In this document: piece by piece, positions 1 through 7,208 of the stretch
Layout of the letters: each line of letters begins with the position of its first letter
How positions within the stretch are numbered: position 1 is the first letter of the stretch
Assembly: GCF_034058155.1 (NCBI RefSeq)
Contig: NZ_CP139148.1
Span: 2,046,001-2,110,000, forward strand
Direction of reading: 5' to 3'
DNA from: Flavobacterium sp. KACC 22761
GTDB taxonomy: Bacteria; Bacteroidota; Bacteroidia; Flavobacteriales; Flavobacteriaceae
DNA: 64,000 nt
Program-made: the position numbers and the translations under genes
Notes under the pieces: model-generated
Databases searched by the model: none
What the model saw: the letters and a program-made list of their open reading frames with translations, nothing else
What the model was told of the DNA's origin: nothing

Positions 1-1287
1 GCTGGAGATATGATCTTGAAAGTTGCTCAAGGAAACGAAGAGCCTGTTGATGTTGTTGGAATGCGTCTAGACGATGTCGTGAAAAAAATCAAAGGTCATA
101 AAGGAACTGAGGTAAAACTTACCGTTAAAAAAGTTGACGGGACAATTAAAGTAATTTCAATTATCAGAGATGTGGTTGAAATTGAAGAAACATACGCAAA
201 ATCTAGTATTGTTGAAAGAAACGGATTGAAATACGGAGTAATTTATTTGCCTAAATTCTACATCGATTTTGAAAATAAAGATGGCCGTGACGCTGGAAAA
301 GATATTGCGCTTGAAGTTGAAAGATTGAAAAAAGAAGATATCAACGGTATCGTACTTGACGTTCGTGATGACGGAGGAGGATCTCTTTCGACAGTAGTTG
401 ATATTGCTGGTTTATTTATTGAAGAAGGGCCAATTGTACAGGTAAAATCTGCTGGTAAAAAGAAAGAAGTTTTATACGATAAAGATAAAAAAATCGAGTG
501 GGATGGTCCATTAGTAATTATGGTTAACAGCTTCTCGGCTTCGGCTTCAGAAATTTTAGCAGCTGCGATTCAAGATTACAAACGTGGAGTAATCATTGGA
601 AGTAAGCAAACTTACGGAAAAGGGACAGTGCAAAATGTTCTTGATTTGAACCAATTTGTTCGTAATGCAAATTATGGCGATCTTGGAGCTTTGAAAATTA
701 CAGGCCAAAAATTCTATAGAATCAACGGTGGTTCTACGCAATTAGAGGGTGTTCATAGTGATGTTGTGATGCCAGATCGTTACGCTTACTTGAAAATGGG
801 CGAGCGTGATATTGACAATGCAATGCCATGGGATAAAATTGATCCAGCTGATTACAGTACTTGGACTTCTAACGAAAAATTCAATCAGGCGATCAATAAC
901 AGCCGTAACAGAATTGCAAACAATGATCAATTCAAATTAATCGAGGACAATGCAAAATGGATTGATATCAAAAATAAAGAGAACACTTATAGTTTAAATA
1001 TCAAAAACTTTAAAGCAACTCAGGAACAAGTTGAAAATGAAGGTAAAAAATACAAACCAATTGCTGATTACAAAAACAACTTGGTTTTCAAATCATTGCC
1101 TTACGAAGAGCTTGAAATGAAGAATGACGCTACATTAAAAGAAAAAAGAGATGCTTGGCACCAAGCTTTGGCAAAAGATGTTTATGTAGAAGAAGCTTTG
1201 AATGTTCTAGATGACTTGCAAACTAAAAGCTACGTAAAAAATACAGTTACTCCTAAAATGAAAAAGGATAAACTGGTTAAATCTTAG
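1..1287 (+). CDS. prc: Carboxy-terminal processing (tail-specific) protease, S41 family, 3' part
   Basis: The reading frame is already open at base 1, so the N-terminus lies outside the window. The visible part starts inside a PDZ domain (first ~60 codons), which binds substrate C-termini. The S41 catalytic core follows. The serine is in the FSASASEI motif (codon at about 535) and the general-base lysine is in TYGKGTVQ (codon at about 619). The tail beyond about 800 is a lysine-rich helical region like that of Prc-type enzymes. The protein should act in the periplasm, degrading or trimming envelope proteins at their C-termini. A hairpin terminator follows at 1313-1352. The family assignment is firm; the exact substrate is not visible. 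Confidence 0.93.
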   Translation, partial: AGDMILKVAQGNEEPVDVVGMRLDDVVKKIKGHKGTEVKLTVKKVDGTIKVISIIRDVVEIEETYAKSSIVERNGLKYGVIYLPKFYIDFENKDGRDAGKDIALEVERLKKEDINGIVLDVRDDGGGSLSTVVDIAGLFIEEGPIVQVKSAGKKKEVLYDKDKKIEWDGPLVIMVNSFSASASEILAAAIQDYKRGVIIGSKQTYGKGTVQNVLDLNQFVRNANYGDLGALKITGQKFYRINGGSTQLEGVHSDVVMPDRYAYLKMGERDIDNAMPWDKIDPADYSTWTSNEKFNQAINNSRNRIANNDQFKLIEDNAKWIDIKNKENTYSLNIKNFKATQEQVENEGKKYKPIADYKNNLVFKSLPYEELEMKNDATLKEKRDAWHQALAKDVYVEEALNVLDDLQTKSYVKNTVTPKMKKDKLVKS

Positions 1288-1312
1288 TTCGATATAGAAT
1301 TAATTTGTTATT

Positions 1313-1352
1313 AAAATGCTCCATAAATTTTATATTTGTGGAGCATTTTTTT
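1313..1352 (+). terminator. Rho-independent terminator of the S41 protease gene
   Basis: Arms AAAATGCTCCA and TGGAGCATTTT flank an AT-rich loop and are followed by a T-run. It lies 25 bases after the protease stop codon. Its presence argues that the next gene starts at 1383 and not at the upstream in-frame codon at 1305. Confidence 0.85.
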
Positions 1353-1382
1353 GTAAGTTTATTTTTAAATAAAATTAAGATA

Positions 1383-2165
1383 ATGAAGAAGTATATCGTT
1401 TTGGGATTGATTGGTTTAGGATTATTTTCTTGTAAAAAAGAAAACAATGCAAAGGAAGAAATGACACAAGAAAAGCAGACTTCGTTTGTTTCTACAAATT
1501 ATACTTCAGATTCCTTGTATACGATTGCATATCTGCCAACTTCTACCACTGGGCAAATTGTAAAACATACTTATTATACACTTTCTTACAATGAAAAATA
1601 TGAGCAAGCTGAATGGCTTGCTTACGAATTAAAAAAGGAGTATTTAAAAAACGGAGATTATAAACGTCCTTATTTTATTGAAGATCCCAAAGTGACGACG
1701 GGCTCTGCAGATTGGAGAAATTATAAAAATTCAGGTTATGACAAAGGTCATCTTTGTCCTGCCGGTGATATGGAGTTTAATAAAGACGCCTATAATGATA
1801 CTTTTTATACGTCGAATATTTCGCCTCAAAAACACGATTTTAACAGCGGAATTTGGAATAGAATTGAACAGAAAACGCGTTATTTTGCTCAAAAATACAA
1901 TGATATTTATATCGTGACGGGCGGAATTTTGAAAGATTCAGATAAAAAAATAGGGACAGAAAATGTTGCTGTCCCTAAATATTTTTATAAAATTGTTTTG
2001 GCTAAATCTGGAAAAGAACACAAAGCAATTGCTTTTTTGGTTCCAAATGAAGACAGTGACAAATCTATTTATGATTTTGTAGTTCCAATTGAAACCTTGG
2101 AAAAAATGACCGGAATCGATTTCTTTCCGAATTTGAAAAACTTAAAAAGCAGTAAGGATTTTTAA
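1383..2165 (+). CDS. DNA/RNA non-specific endonuclease, secreted lipoprotein
   Basis: This is a 260-residue member of the NUC1/Serratia-nuclease (beta-beta-alpha metal) family, which cuts single- and double-stranded DNA and RNA. The hallmark DKGHLCPAGDM contains the catalytic His at residue 123, and FNSGIWNRIEQ contains the metal-binding Asn at about residue 159. ATG 1383 was chosen because it gives a lipoprotein signal peptide with lipobox LGLFSC. The in-frame start at 1305 would place the leader inside the upstream terminator. The lipobox implies anchoring in the periplasm or on the surface, where it could degrade nucleic acid for nutrition. The last 24 bases overlap the convergent rpe gene. 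Confidence 0.9.
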   Translation: MKKYIVLGLIGLGLFSCKKENNAKEEMTQEKQTSFVSTNYTSDSLYTIAYLPTSTTGQIVKHTYYTLSYNEKYEQAEWLAYELKKEYLKNGDYKRPYFIEDPKVTTGSADWRNYKNSGYDKGHLCPAGDMEFNKDAYNDTFYTSNISPQKHDFNSGIWNRIEQKTRYFAQKYNDIYIVTGGILKDSDKKIGTENVAVPKYFYKIVLAKSGKEHKAIAFLVPNEDSDKSIYDFVVPIETLEKMTGIDFFPNLKNLKSSKDF

Positions 2166-2804
2166 TTCGGCAATGGTATGAGTTGGGTTTTCAGCTTTAA
2201 AAACAAAGCTTCCAGCTACTAAAACATCTGCGCCAGCTTCTACTAATTGTTTTGCGTTTTTGCTTGTTACACCGCCATCAATTTCGATTAATGTTGAAGC
2301 GTTTTTGCGTGTAATCAAAGCTTTTAGTTTTTCGACTTTCGCATATGTATTTTCAATAAACGATTGTCCACCAAAGCCAGGGTTAACACTCATAACTAAA
2401 ACTAAGTCAATATCGTTTATTACATCTTCTAATAAGTCTATGTTAGTATGTGGATTTATTGCAACTCCAGCTTTCATTCCCTCTGCCTTAATGGCTTGAA
2501 GTGTTCTGTGCAAGTGTGTGCAAGCTTCATAATGTACAGTTAAGATATTTGCTCCTAAATCGGCAAAAGTTTTAATGTAGCGATCCGGATCAATAATCAT
2601 TAAATGCACATCAATTGTTTTTTTTGCATGTTTTGAAATGGCTTCTAAAACGGGCATTCCAAAAGAAATATTCGGAACAAAAACTCCGTCCATGATATCG
2701 ATATGAAACCAATCGGCTTGACTGTTATTAATCATTTCGACATCGCGCTGTAAATTGGCAAAATCAGCAGCAAGAACAGAAGGAGCAATAAGTGTATTTT
2801 TCAT
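2142..2804 (-). CDS. rpe: Ribulose-phosphate 3-epimerase
   Basis: The protein has 220 residues, the usual length. It interconverts ribulose 5-phosphate and xylulose 5-phosphate in the non-oxidative pentose phosphate pathway. Family motifs are complete: DWFHIDIMDGVFVPN with the metal-binding His and catalytic Asp, VHLMI, the flexible loop SVNPGFGGQSFI, and the phosphate-binding EIDGGV near the C-terminus. It is a cytosolic (beta/alpha)8 barrel. A -7-like TATCTTTG box lies at 2829-2836 on the minus strand, about 25 bases upstream of the ATG. The 3' end overlaps the convergent endonuclease gene by 24 bases. Confidence 0.97.
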   Translation of the reverse strand: MKNTLIAPSVLAADFANLQRDVEMINNSQADWFHIDIMDGVFVPNISFGMPVLEAISKHAKKTIDVHLMIIDPDRYIKTFADLGANILTVHYEACTHLHRTLQAIKAEGMKAGVAINPHTNIDLLEDVINDIDLVLVMSVNPGFGGQSFIENTYAKVEKLKALITRKNASTLIEIDGGVTSKNAKQLVEAGADVLVAGSFVFKAENPTHTIAELKILTAF

Positions 2805-2828
2805 TTTGTAGTAGTGTGTTGTTTTTTA

Positions 2829-2836
2829 CAAAGATA
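2829..2836 (-). promoter_or_regulatory. Putative -7 box of rpe
   Basis: TATCTTTG on the minus strand matches the Bacteroidota -7 consensus TAnnTTTG and leaves a leader of about 20 bases. No convincing -33 TTG is seen at the expected spacing, so the call rests on one element. Confidence 0.45.
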
Positions 2837-2861
2837 ATTTTTTTATGAGTTGCAGTGAAAT

Positions 2862-3031
2862 TTAACCGCAAAGTCCGCAAAGATTTATGAAAAGTTTGTT
2901 GTTTATGAAAATATGCTCGCAAAGTCGCAGAGTCGCAAAGTTTATTATTCTTTGCGACTCTGCGACTTTGCGAGATTCTTTTAAAAAAAAACTTTGTGTG
3001 CTTTGCGTAAACCTTTGTGTGCTTTGCGGTT
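2862..3031. repeat. Nested palindromic intergenic repeat
   Basis: The space between rpe and rpoD (2805-3188) holds no gene. Its centre is a perfect inverted repeat with 25-base arms at 2916-2940 and 2950-2974 and a 9-base loop. The arms are built from GCAAAGTCGCAGAGTCGC-like units. An outer, imperfect pair encloses it: AACCGCAAAGTCCGCAAAG near 2862 against CTTTGTGTGCTTTGCGGTT near 3031. A related, less perfect copy lies at 59815-59874. It looks like a dispersed intergenic repeat family. Confidence 0.85.
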
Positions 3032-3045
3032 AAAAATAAAATAAA

Positions 3046-3070
3046 AAACTCCGGTAATCAGCCGGAGTTT
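3046..3070 (-). terminator. Terminator of rpoD
   Basis: The arms AAACTCCGG and CCGGAGTTT enclose a 7-base loop. On the minus strand the stem is followed by a T-rich run. It lies about 120 bases past the rpoD stop codon. Confidence 0.8.
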
Positions 3071-3138
3071 CAATCATCAATCAAAAAACGAACAGTCAAT
3101 CAAACTGTTGTTTGCGTTACAAAGGTTTCATGTTTCAT

Positions 3139-3179
3139 GTTTCAAGTTACAAACATAACCTGAAACTTTAACTTGAAAC
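3139..3179. repeat. Short inverted repeat between rpoD and its terminator
   Basis: GTTTCAAGTT (3139-3148) and AACTTGAAAC (3170-3179) are perfect reverse complements. They sit in a stretch of repeated TTTCATGTTTCA units just after the rpoD stop codon. The stretch is probably another intergenic repeat; a role in mRNA 3' end stability is possible. Confidence 0.5.
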
Positions 3180-3188
3180 AAATATTAT

Positions 3189-4052
3189 TTATCCTAAGTA
3201 TGTTTTAAGGATTTTACTTCTAGAAGTATGTTTCAATCTACGGATTGCTTTTTCTTTAATTTGACGAACACGCTCACGAGTTAAGTCGAAAGTTTCTCCA
3301 ATTTCTTCAAGAGTCATTGGGTGTTGATCGCCAAGACCAAAATACAAACGAACTACATCAGCCTCTCTTGGAGTCAATGTTTCTAATGAACGCTCGATTT
3401 CAGTACGAAGAGATTCGTGAATTAATTCTCTGTCTGGGTTTGGAGATTCACCAGAACGTAATACGTCATAAAGGTTAGAATCTTCACCTTCCACAAGAGG
3501 TGCATCCATAGATAAGTGACGTCCAGAGTTTTTCATAGACTCTTTTACGTCATTTACAGTCATGTCAAGTTCTTTTGCAATTTCCTCAGCAGAAGGCGGA
3601 CGCTCATTAGATTGCTCTAATAACGCATACATTTTGTTGATTTTATTGATAGAACCAATTTTGTTCAAAGGTAAACGAACGATACGAGATTGTTCTGCCA
3701 ATGCCTGAAGAATCGATTGACGAATCCACCAAACGGCATACGAGATAAATTTGAAACCACGAGTTTCATCAAAACGTTGTGCCGCTTTGATAAGCCCTAA
3801 GTTTCCTTCGTTAATTAAGTCAGGAAGAGTTAATCCTTGATTTTGATATTGTTTAGCCACCGATACAACGAAACGTAGGTTGGCTTTTGTTAATTTTTCT
3901 AATGCTCTTTGATCACCCGCTTTAATTCTTTGTGCTAATTCTACCTCTTCATCTGCGGTAATTAGGTCAACTTTTCCGATTTCTTGTAGATATTTATCTA
4001 ACGATGCAGTTTCACGATTGGTTACCTGCTTGGTGATTTTAAGTTGTCTCAT
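3189..4052 (-). CDS. rpoD: RNA polymerase primary sigma factor (sigma-70, short Bacteroidota type)
   Basis: The protein has 287 residues and contains sigma regions 1.2 ([12 protein letters not shown]), 2 ([44 protein letters not shown]), 3 and 4 ([20 protein letters not shown], the -35-binding helix-turn-helix). Region 1.1 is absent, which is usual for the Bacteroidota housekeeping factor that reads TTG / TAnnTTTG promoters. It directs transcription of most genes in the cell. It stands alone between two noncoding stretches and ends before a clear terminator. Its own promoter was not identified in the 221 bases upstream. Confidence 0.96.
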   Translation of the reverse strand: MRQLKITKQVTNRETASLDKYLQEIGKVDLITADEEVELAQRIKAGDQRALEKLTKANLRFVVSVAKQYQNQGLTLPDLINEGNLGLIKAAQRFDETRGFKFISYAVWWIRQSILQALAEQSRIVRLPLNKIGSINKINKMYALLEQSNERPPSAEEIAKELDMTVNDVKESMKNSGRHLSMDAPLVEGEDSNLYDVLRSGESPNPDRELIHESLRTEIERSLETLTPREADVVRLYFGLGDQHPMTLEEIGETFDLTRERVRQIKEKAIRRLKHTSRSKILKTYLG

Positions 4053-4273
4053 GTTTTTGTCTCCTCAATTTTTAAGTGTACAAGTAGTTATACGTACGAA
4101 GTGTCAAAAAAGTTACAACTAATTTAAAAATATTTTTAAAATTTATAATTTATACCTTGGAATATATTAAATTTTACAATTTTACTTTTGTTTTTTAAAT
4201 ACAAATCCCTTGTAATCAATGTGTTTTTTGTTTTTGTTTGTCTTGAGTTTCTTAAAGTTTAATTACTTGCTTT

Positions 4274-5977
4274 TTATTTTATTTCTATAAAGTCTTTTAT
4301 AAAAACAGGTTTTCCGCTAGAAGAAAATCCTTCGAGTGTTATTTCATATTTTCCGGAAACATCAGAGGCATAAAATTTAATATTTGAGCTTGTTTTGCTC
4401 AAATCAATATTTGGTTGCCATAAAAGCTGATGTCTATAATCTGGAATTCTTATATTCTTATTGCCTGCGTAGTCAGGGCTAAAATAATTTTTCTTTACCT
4501 GAGGTCTCAAGATTTCTGGTCTAGCGATAAACTTGCCTTTGAGCTTAGTATCATAATCGCCATTTTTTGTTGTGAACATCACAATGCCATTAAACGATTT
4601 TGAGCCATAATAGTAAAGTCCTCGTACTACATTTACTTTGTAGAGACTCTTAGGATTAAAGGCAAAAAACTCATTCAAATCTTCAATAATTAGTCCGTCA
4701 ACAATAATCATTGTTGGAAGTGCAGATTCGTAATTGTCATTATTGTCAAAAACATGAATAGAATATATGTTATCATTTTTTCGATAATAAACACCTTTTA
4801 GGATTTCTGTAATTGTTTCTTCAATATTTGGAAATCGCGTAAAATCATCTAACTTAAATTCTTCAGATGATGCTCCGAAAAATGGAAGCGCAACGGCTGG
4901 TGTAATTACACTATCTTTTTTGACATCATAATAAGCATTTTCAACTTGCGTCGAAATTAAGCGATCGGTGATGTTTTGTTTAAAATCTGAATTGAATTGT
5001 ACAGCAGGAAAAGTTAAATTCGAAAAATCGATATTTCTTTGTTTGTCAATTTCAATGGTATAATCTTCTTTGCCAGTTTCAAGAACTTGAGCAATAATAT
5101 TTGAATTTGAGTTCTCTTTTTCTAAAATAACAATGAATTTTCCTTGATCATCGGTTTTTACAATTTTCAGATCCGCATTTTTACCAACAATTGAAAGTGC
5201 TACTTTTTTGTTTTTAATTTCGGCAGTTTCCGAAAATATTTTTCCTGTTATGATTTCGCCTCGCAATTCAGGCAATACAAATTGGCTGTTTGTGATTTCG
5301 CTGTTCTGGCTTACTGTGTTGCTGAAAGTTGCTTTGTTTTGAACCAAAAAGCCATCTGTTTTTCTAACGGATAAAGTATAATTTCCTTTTGTAAATTCGT
5401 CTGAATTGGATTTTATATTTAATTCAATCAAATCTCTCGTATTGTATGATTTGTTTTTTATATCAAATGAAATATTGCTGTTGTTTACCGTTTCGGAAGT
5501 AACAGCATTATAAGAGACTGTACTGTTGCTCGGATTTTCTTTATATGGATTTACGATATAAATATCTGCAGAAAAATAATCTGGAGTATTTTTATTAAGC
5601 ATCCAGTTGGTATAGCCAATCAGTTTATAGCTTCCGGTTTCTAATGTGGTAGGAATAAAAAAGTCACCATTTCCTGTTGCTTTATTCAGGAATAATTTAT
5701 GTGTAAAAACTGTTTTTTTGCTATTGTCAATTAATTGTACGTAAGCTATTTTGCTAAAAATTGAAGCAATATTTGTCAATTTGTCGATACAAAATAACTT
5801 GTATTGCAAAGTTTCGCCTGTCAAAAAAGAATTTGCATTTGTACTGATGTAAATTGACTCGTTCATTTTTTTGTCAACTTCATTCAATTCACTTACAGAA
5901 TTGTTTTTTTGAGCAAATACAATCTGCTGGCCGCTTAAAGCGAGCGTAAGAAGTAATATGTATCTTAATCTATCCAA
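4274..5977 (-). CDS. Cassette A gene 4: secreted MG2-like protein with plug-like domain, no barrel
   Basis: About 567 residues. I place the start at TTG 5977, not the in-frame ATG 6022. TTG directly precedes a good signal peptide (LRYILLLTLALSG...VFAQ), and the two paralogues (start 12637 and 19317) begin at the same TTG. An MG2/macroglobulin-like beta domain comes first (FLTGETLQYKLFC, GSYKLIGYTNWML). A carboxypeptidase-like beta-sandwich follows (LPELRGEIITGKI). Next is a segment resembling a TonB plug (MIIVDGLIIEDLN ... YYYGSKSFNGIVMFTTK). The C-terminus has DYRHQLLWQPN and FYASDVSGKYEITLEG, as in MG2-plug proteins of Bacteroidota. No beta barrel follows. Function unknown; probably a periplasmic or surface partner of the receptor. 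Confidence 0.8.
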   Translation of the reverse strand: MDRLRYILLLTLALSGQQIVFAQKNNSVSELNEVDKKMNESIYISTNANSFLTGETLQYKLFCIDKLTNIASIFSKIAYVQLIDNSKKTVFTHKLFLNKATGNGDFFIPTTLETGSYKLIGYTNWMLNKNTPDYFSADIYIVNPYKENPSNSTVSYNAVTSETVNNSNISFDIKNKSYNTRDLIELNIKSNSDEFTKGNYTLSVRKTDGFLVQNKATFSNTVSQNSEITNSQFVLPELRGEIITGKIFSETAEIKNKKVALSIVGKNADLKIVKTDDQGKFIVILEKENSNSNIIAQVLETGKEDYTIEIDKQRNIDFSNLTFPAVQFNSDFKQNITDRLISTQVENAYYDVKKDSVITPAVALPFFGASSEEFKLDDFTRFPNIEETITEILKGVYYRKNDNIYSIHVFDNNDNYESALPTMIIVDGLIIEDLNEFFAFNPKSLYKVNVVRGLYYYGSKSFNGIVMFTTKNGDYDTKLKGKFIARPEILRPQVKKNYFSPDYAGNKNIRIPDYRHQLLWQPNIDLSKTSSNIKFYASDVSGKYEITLEGFSSSGKPVFIKDFIEIK

Positions 5978-7203
5978 AATGGTGGTTTTATGTTTGATGA
6001 AAATGAAGTGCAGTCGCCGCATTGTACTGGATACAAAATATAGTTAGTAGGTGATTCTGTAGGATAAAAGACTTTTATGCCACTAGCCAATAAATTTAAT
6101 ATTACTTCACCTTGACATTCTAACAAAGGATCTTGATTAAAGCAGTATTTGAATTGATATTCTCCTTTAGAAATCTCAGGAATTGGAGCAGGGCAGTCAT
6201 ATTGATAGTTTGGGAATGGCTGACCATTCAATAAATCAGTGAAATTGAAAAAAAGCCTTTTCTCAGAATAGGATGACACATCAAAATAACCAATAACTTT
6301 TTCCTTTGGGTTGGCAACGGATTGAATGTTGCCATAAAAAAATCCTGGCTGCGTTTGAGATAAAATGCTTCCTATATTAGAAATCTCTTTTAATGTGGCG
6401 AAAAAAGTATGCGCAGGAAGACTTTGAACATATTGTTTGACCAATATGCTATATCTGTTTCTTATAATAGGATCGGTACTGGCAATAAATCGAACAGGGA
6501 AGTTGATTACTTTGTCTTCAGATAAATCGCTTGTACTGGTTAAAATCAGTTCGTTTGAACTTTGACTTAAGTAGCAAATTCTTGCTTCGTATGTTCTGTC
6601 CTCAAAAACCACTTTTCCTGGAGGATAAGATCCTGCAGCAAAAAATACAGGAACAGCTTTTTGAGGATACCATTTTGGAGCTACAACCTTATAAGTTTCG
6701 TCATATTCATATCTGTAGTAATGCGAGCTATTTGTAGGATCAGTGCTGTTTACGGTGATTTCAATGCCAAGCTGATTGTTTTTTGTTTTGGCTTTCGCTT
6801 CTAAGCTTTCAATCTCAGTTTGTTGCGGTAATTTTTCAGTGCTTGAAACATAATCTCTTCCATCTTTAGTGCGAACATGCAATTGATATTGTCTGTTTGG
6901 AGCCGCTTGAAACGGATTAACAGAGGTATACTTTTCAGCATTTTGTTTGAACTCATATTTATTGCCCAAATTATCGGTAACAAAAACAGTAGCATTCGCT
7001 TCAAAAGTTGGCATTTTTTCGTCAAGCTTATAGGCTCTGGTCACTTTTACTTCCTGAGTTTTATTTTGATTTGTGATCGTTGCTTCAATTACAATAACAT
7101 CTTCATAAGCGCTGCTCGATTGGTAATCATACGGCGTTGTACATCCCAATACCGATAAAAACAAAGTTGTTATTAGAAATCTAACTAAAAAGATTTTTTT
7201 CAT
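5965..7203 (-). CDS. Cassette A gene 3: DUF4249 lipoprotein
   Basis: The protein has 412 residues. A lipoprotein signal peptide ends at the lipobox LSVLGC. The beginning of the mature region (YEDVIVIEATITN) and the ending CGDCTSFSSNIKPPFW are typical of DUF4249, a family usually encoded just after a TonB-dependent receptor that has a carboxypeptidase-like domain. By position it may be the outer-membrane lipoprotein partner of the receptor, as SusD is for SusC, but this is inference. It starts 5 bases after the receptor stop codon. Its last codons overlap the start of gene 4 by 13 bases, which suggests translational coupling. The paralogues are at 12625 and 19305. Confidence 0.87.
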   Translation of the reverse strand: MKKIFLVRFLITTLFLSVLGCTTPYDYQSSSAYEDVIVIEATITNQNKTQEVKVTRAYKLDEKMPTFEANATVFVTDNLGNKYEFKQNAEKYTSVNPFQAAPNRQYQLHVRTKDGRDYVSSTEKLPQQTEIESLEAKAKTKNNQLGIEITVNSTDPTNSSHYYRYEYDETYKVVAPKWYPQKAVPVFFAAGSYPPGKVVFEDRTYEARICYLSQSSNELILTSTSDLSEDKVINFPVRFIASTDPIIRNRYSILVKQYVQSLPAHTFFATLKEISNIGSILSQTQPGFFYGNIQSVANPKEKVIGYFDVSSYSEKRLFFNFTDLLNGQPFPNYQYDCPAPIPEISKGEYQFKYCFNQDPLLECQGEVILNLLASGIKVFYPTESPTNYILYPVQCGDCTSFSSNIKPPFWID

Positions 7204-7208
7204 AACGG

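Noticed and set aside
556..930. Minus-strand open frames inside the S41 protease gene
   Set aside because: They run antisense to a clearly coding frame with catalytic motifs and show no family signature of their own.
1305..1382. Longer start for the endonuclease
   Set aside because: It falls in the upstream terminator; the lipoprotein signal begins at 1383.
2862..3031. CRISPR array
   Set aside because: The repeats are inverted and few, not direct repeats with unique spacers, and no cas genes are present.
4053..4273. Possible terminator of cassette A before rpoD
   Set aside because: Only weak A/T-rich stems with no stable hairpin; I cannot say where cassette A transcription ends.
5978..6022. 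ATG start for cassette A gene 4
   Set aside because: It adds 15 residues before the signal peptide and breaks the pattern of the two paralogues, both of which use the nested TTG.
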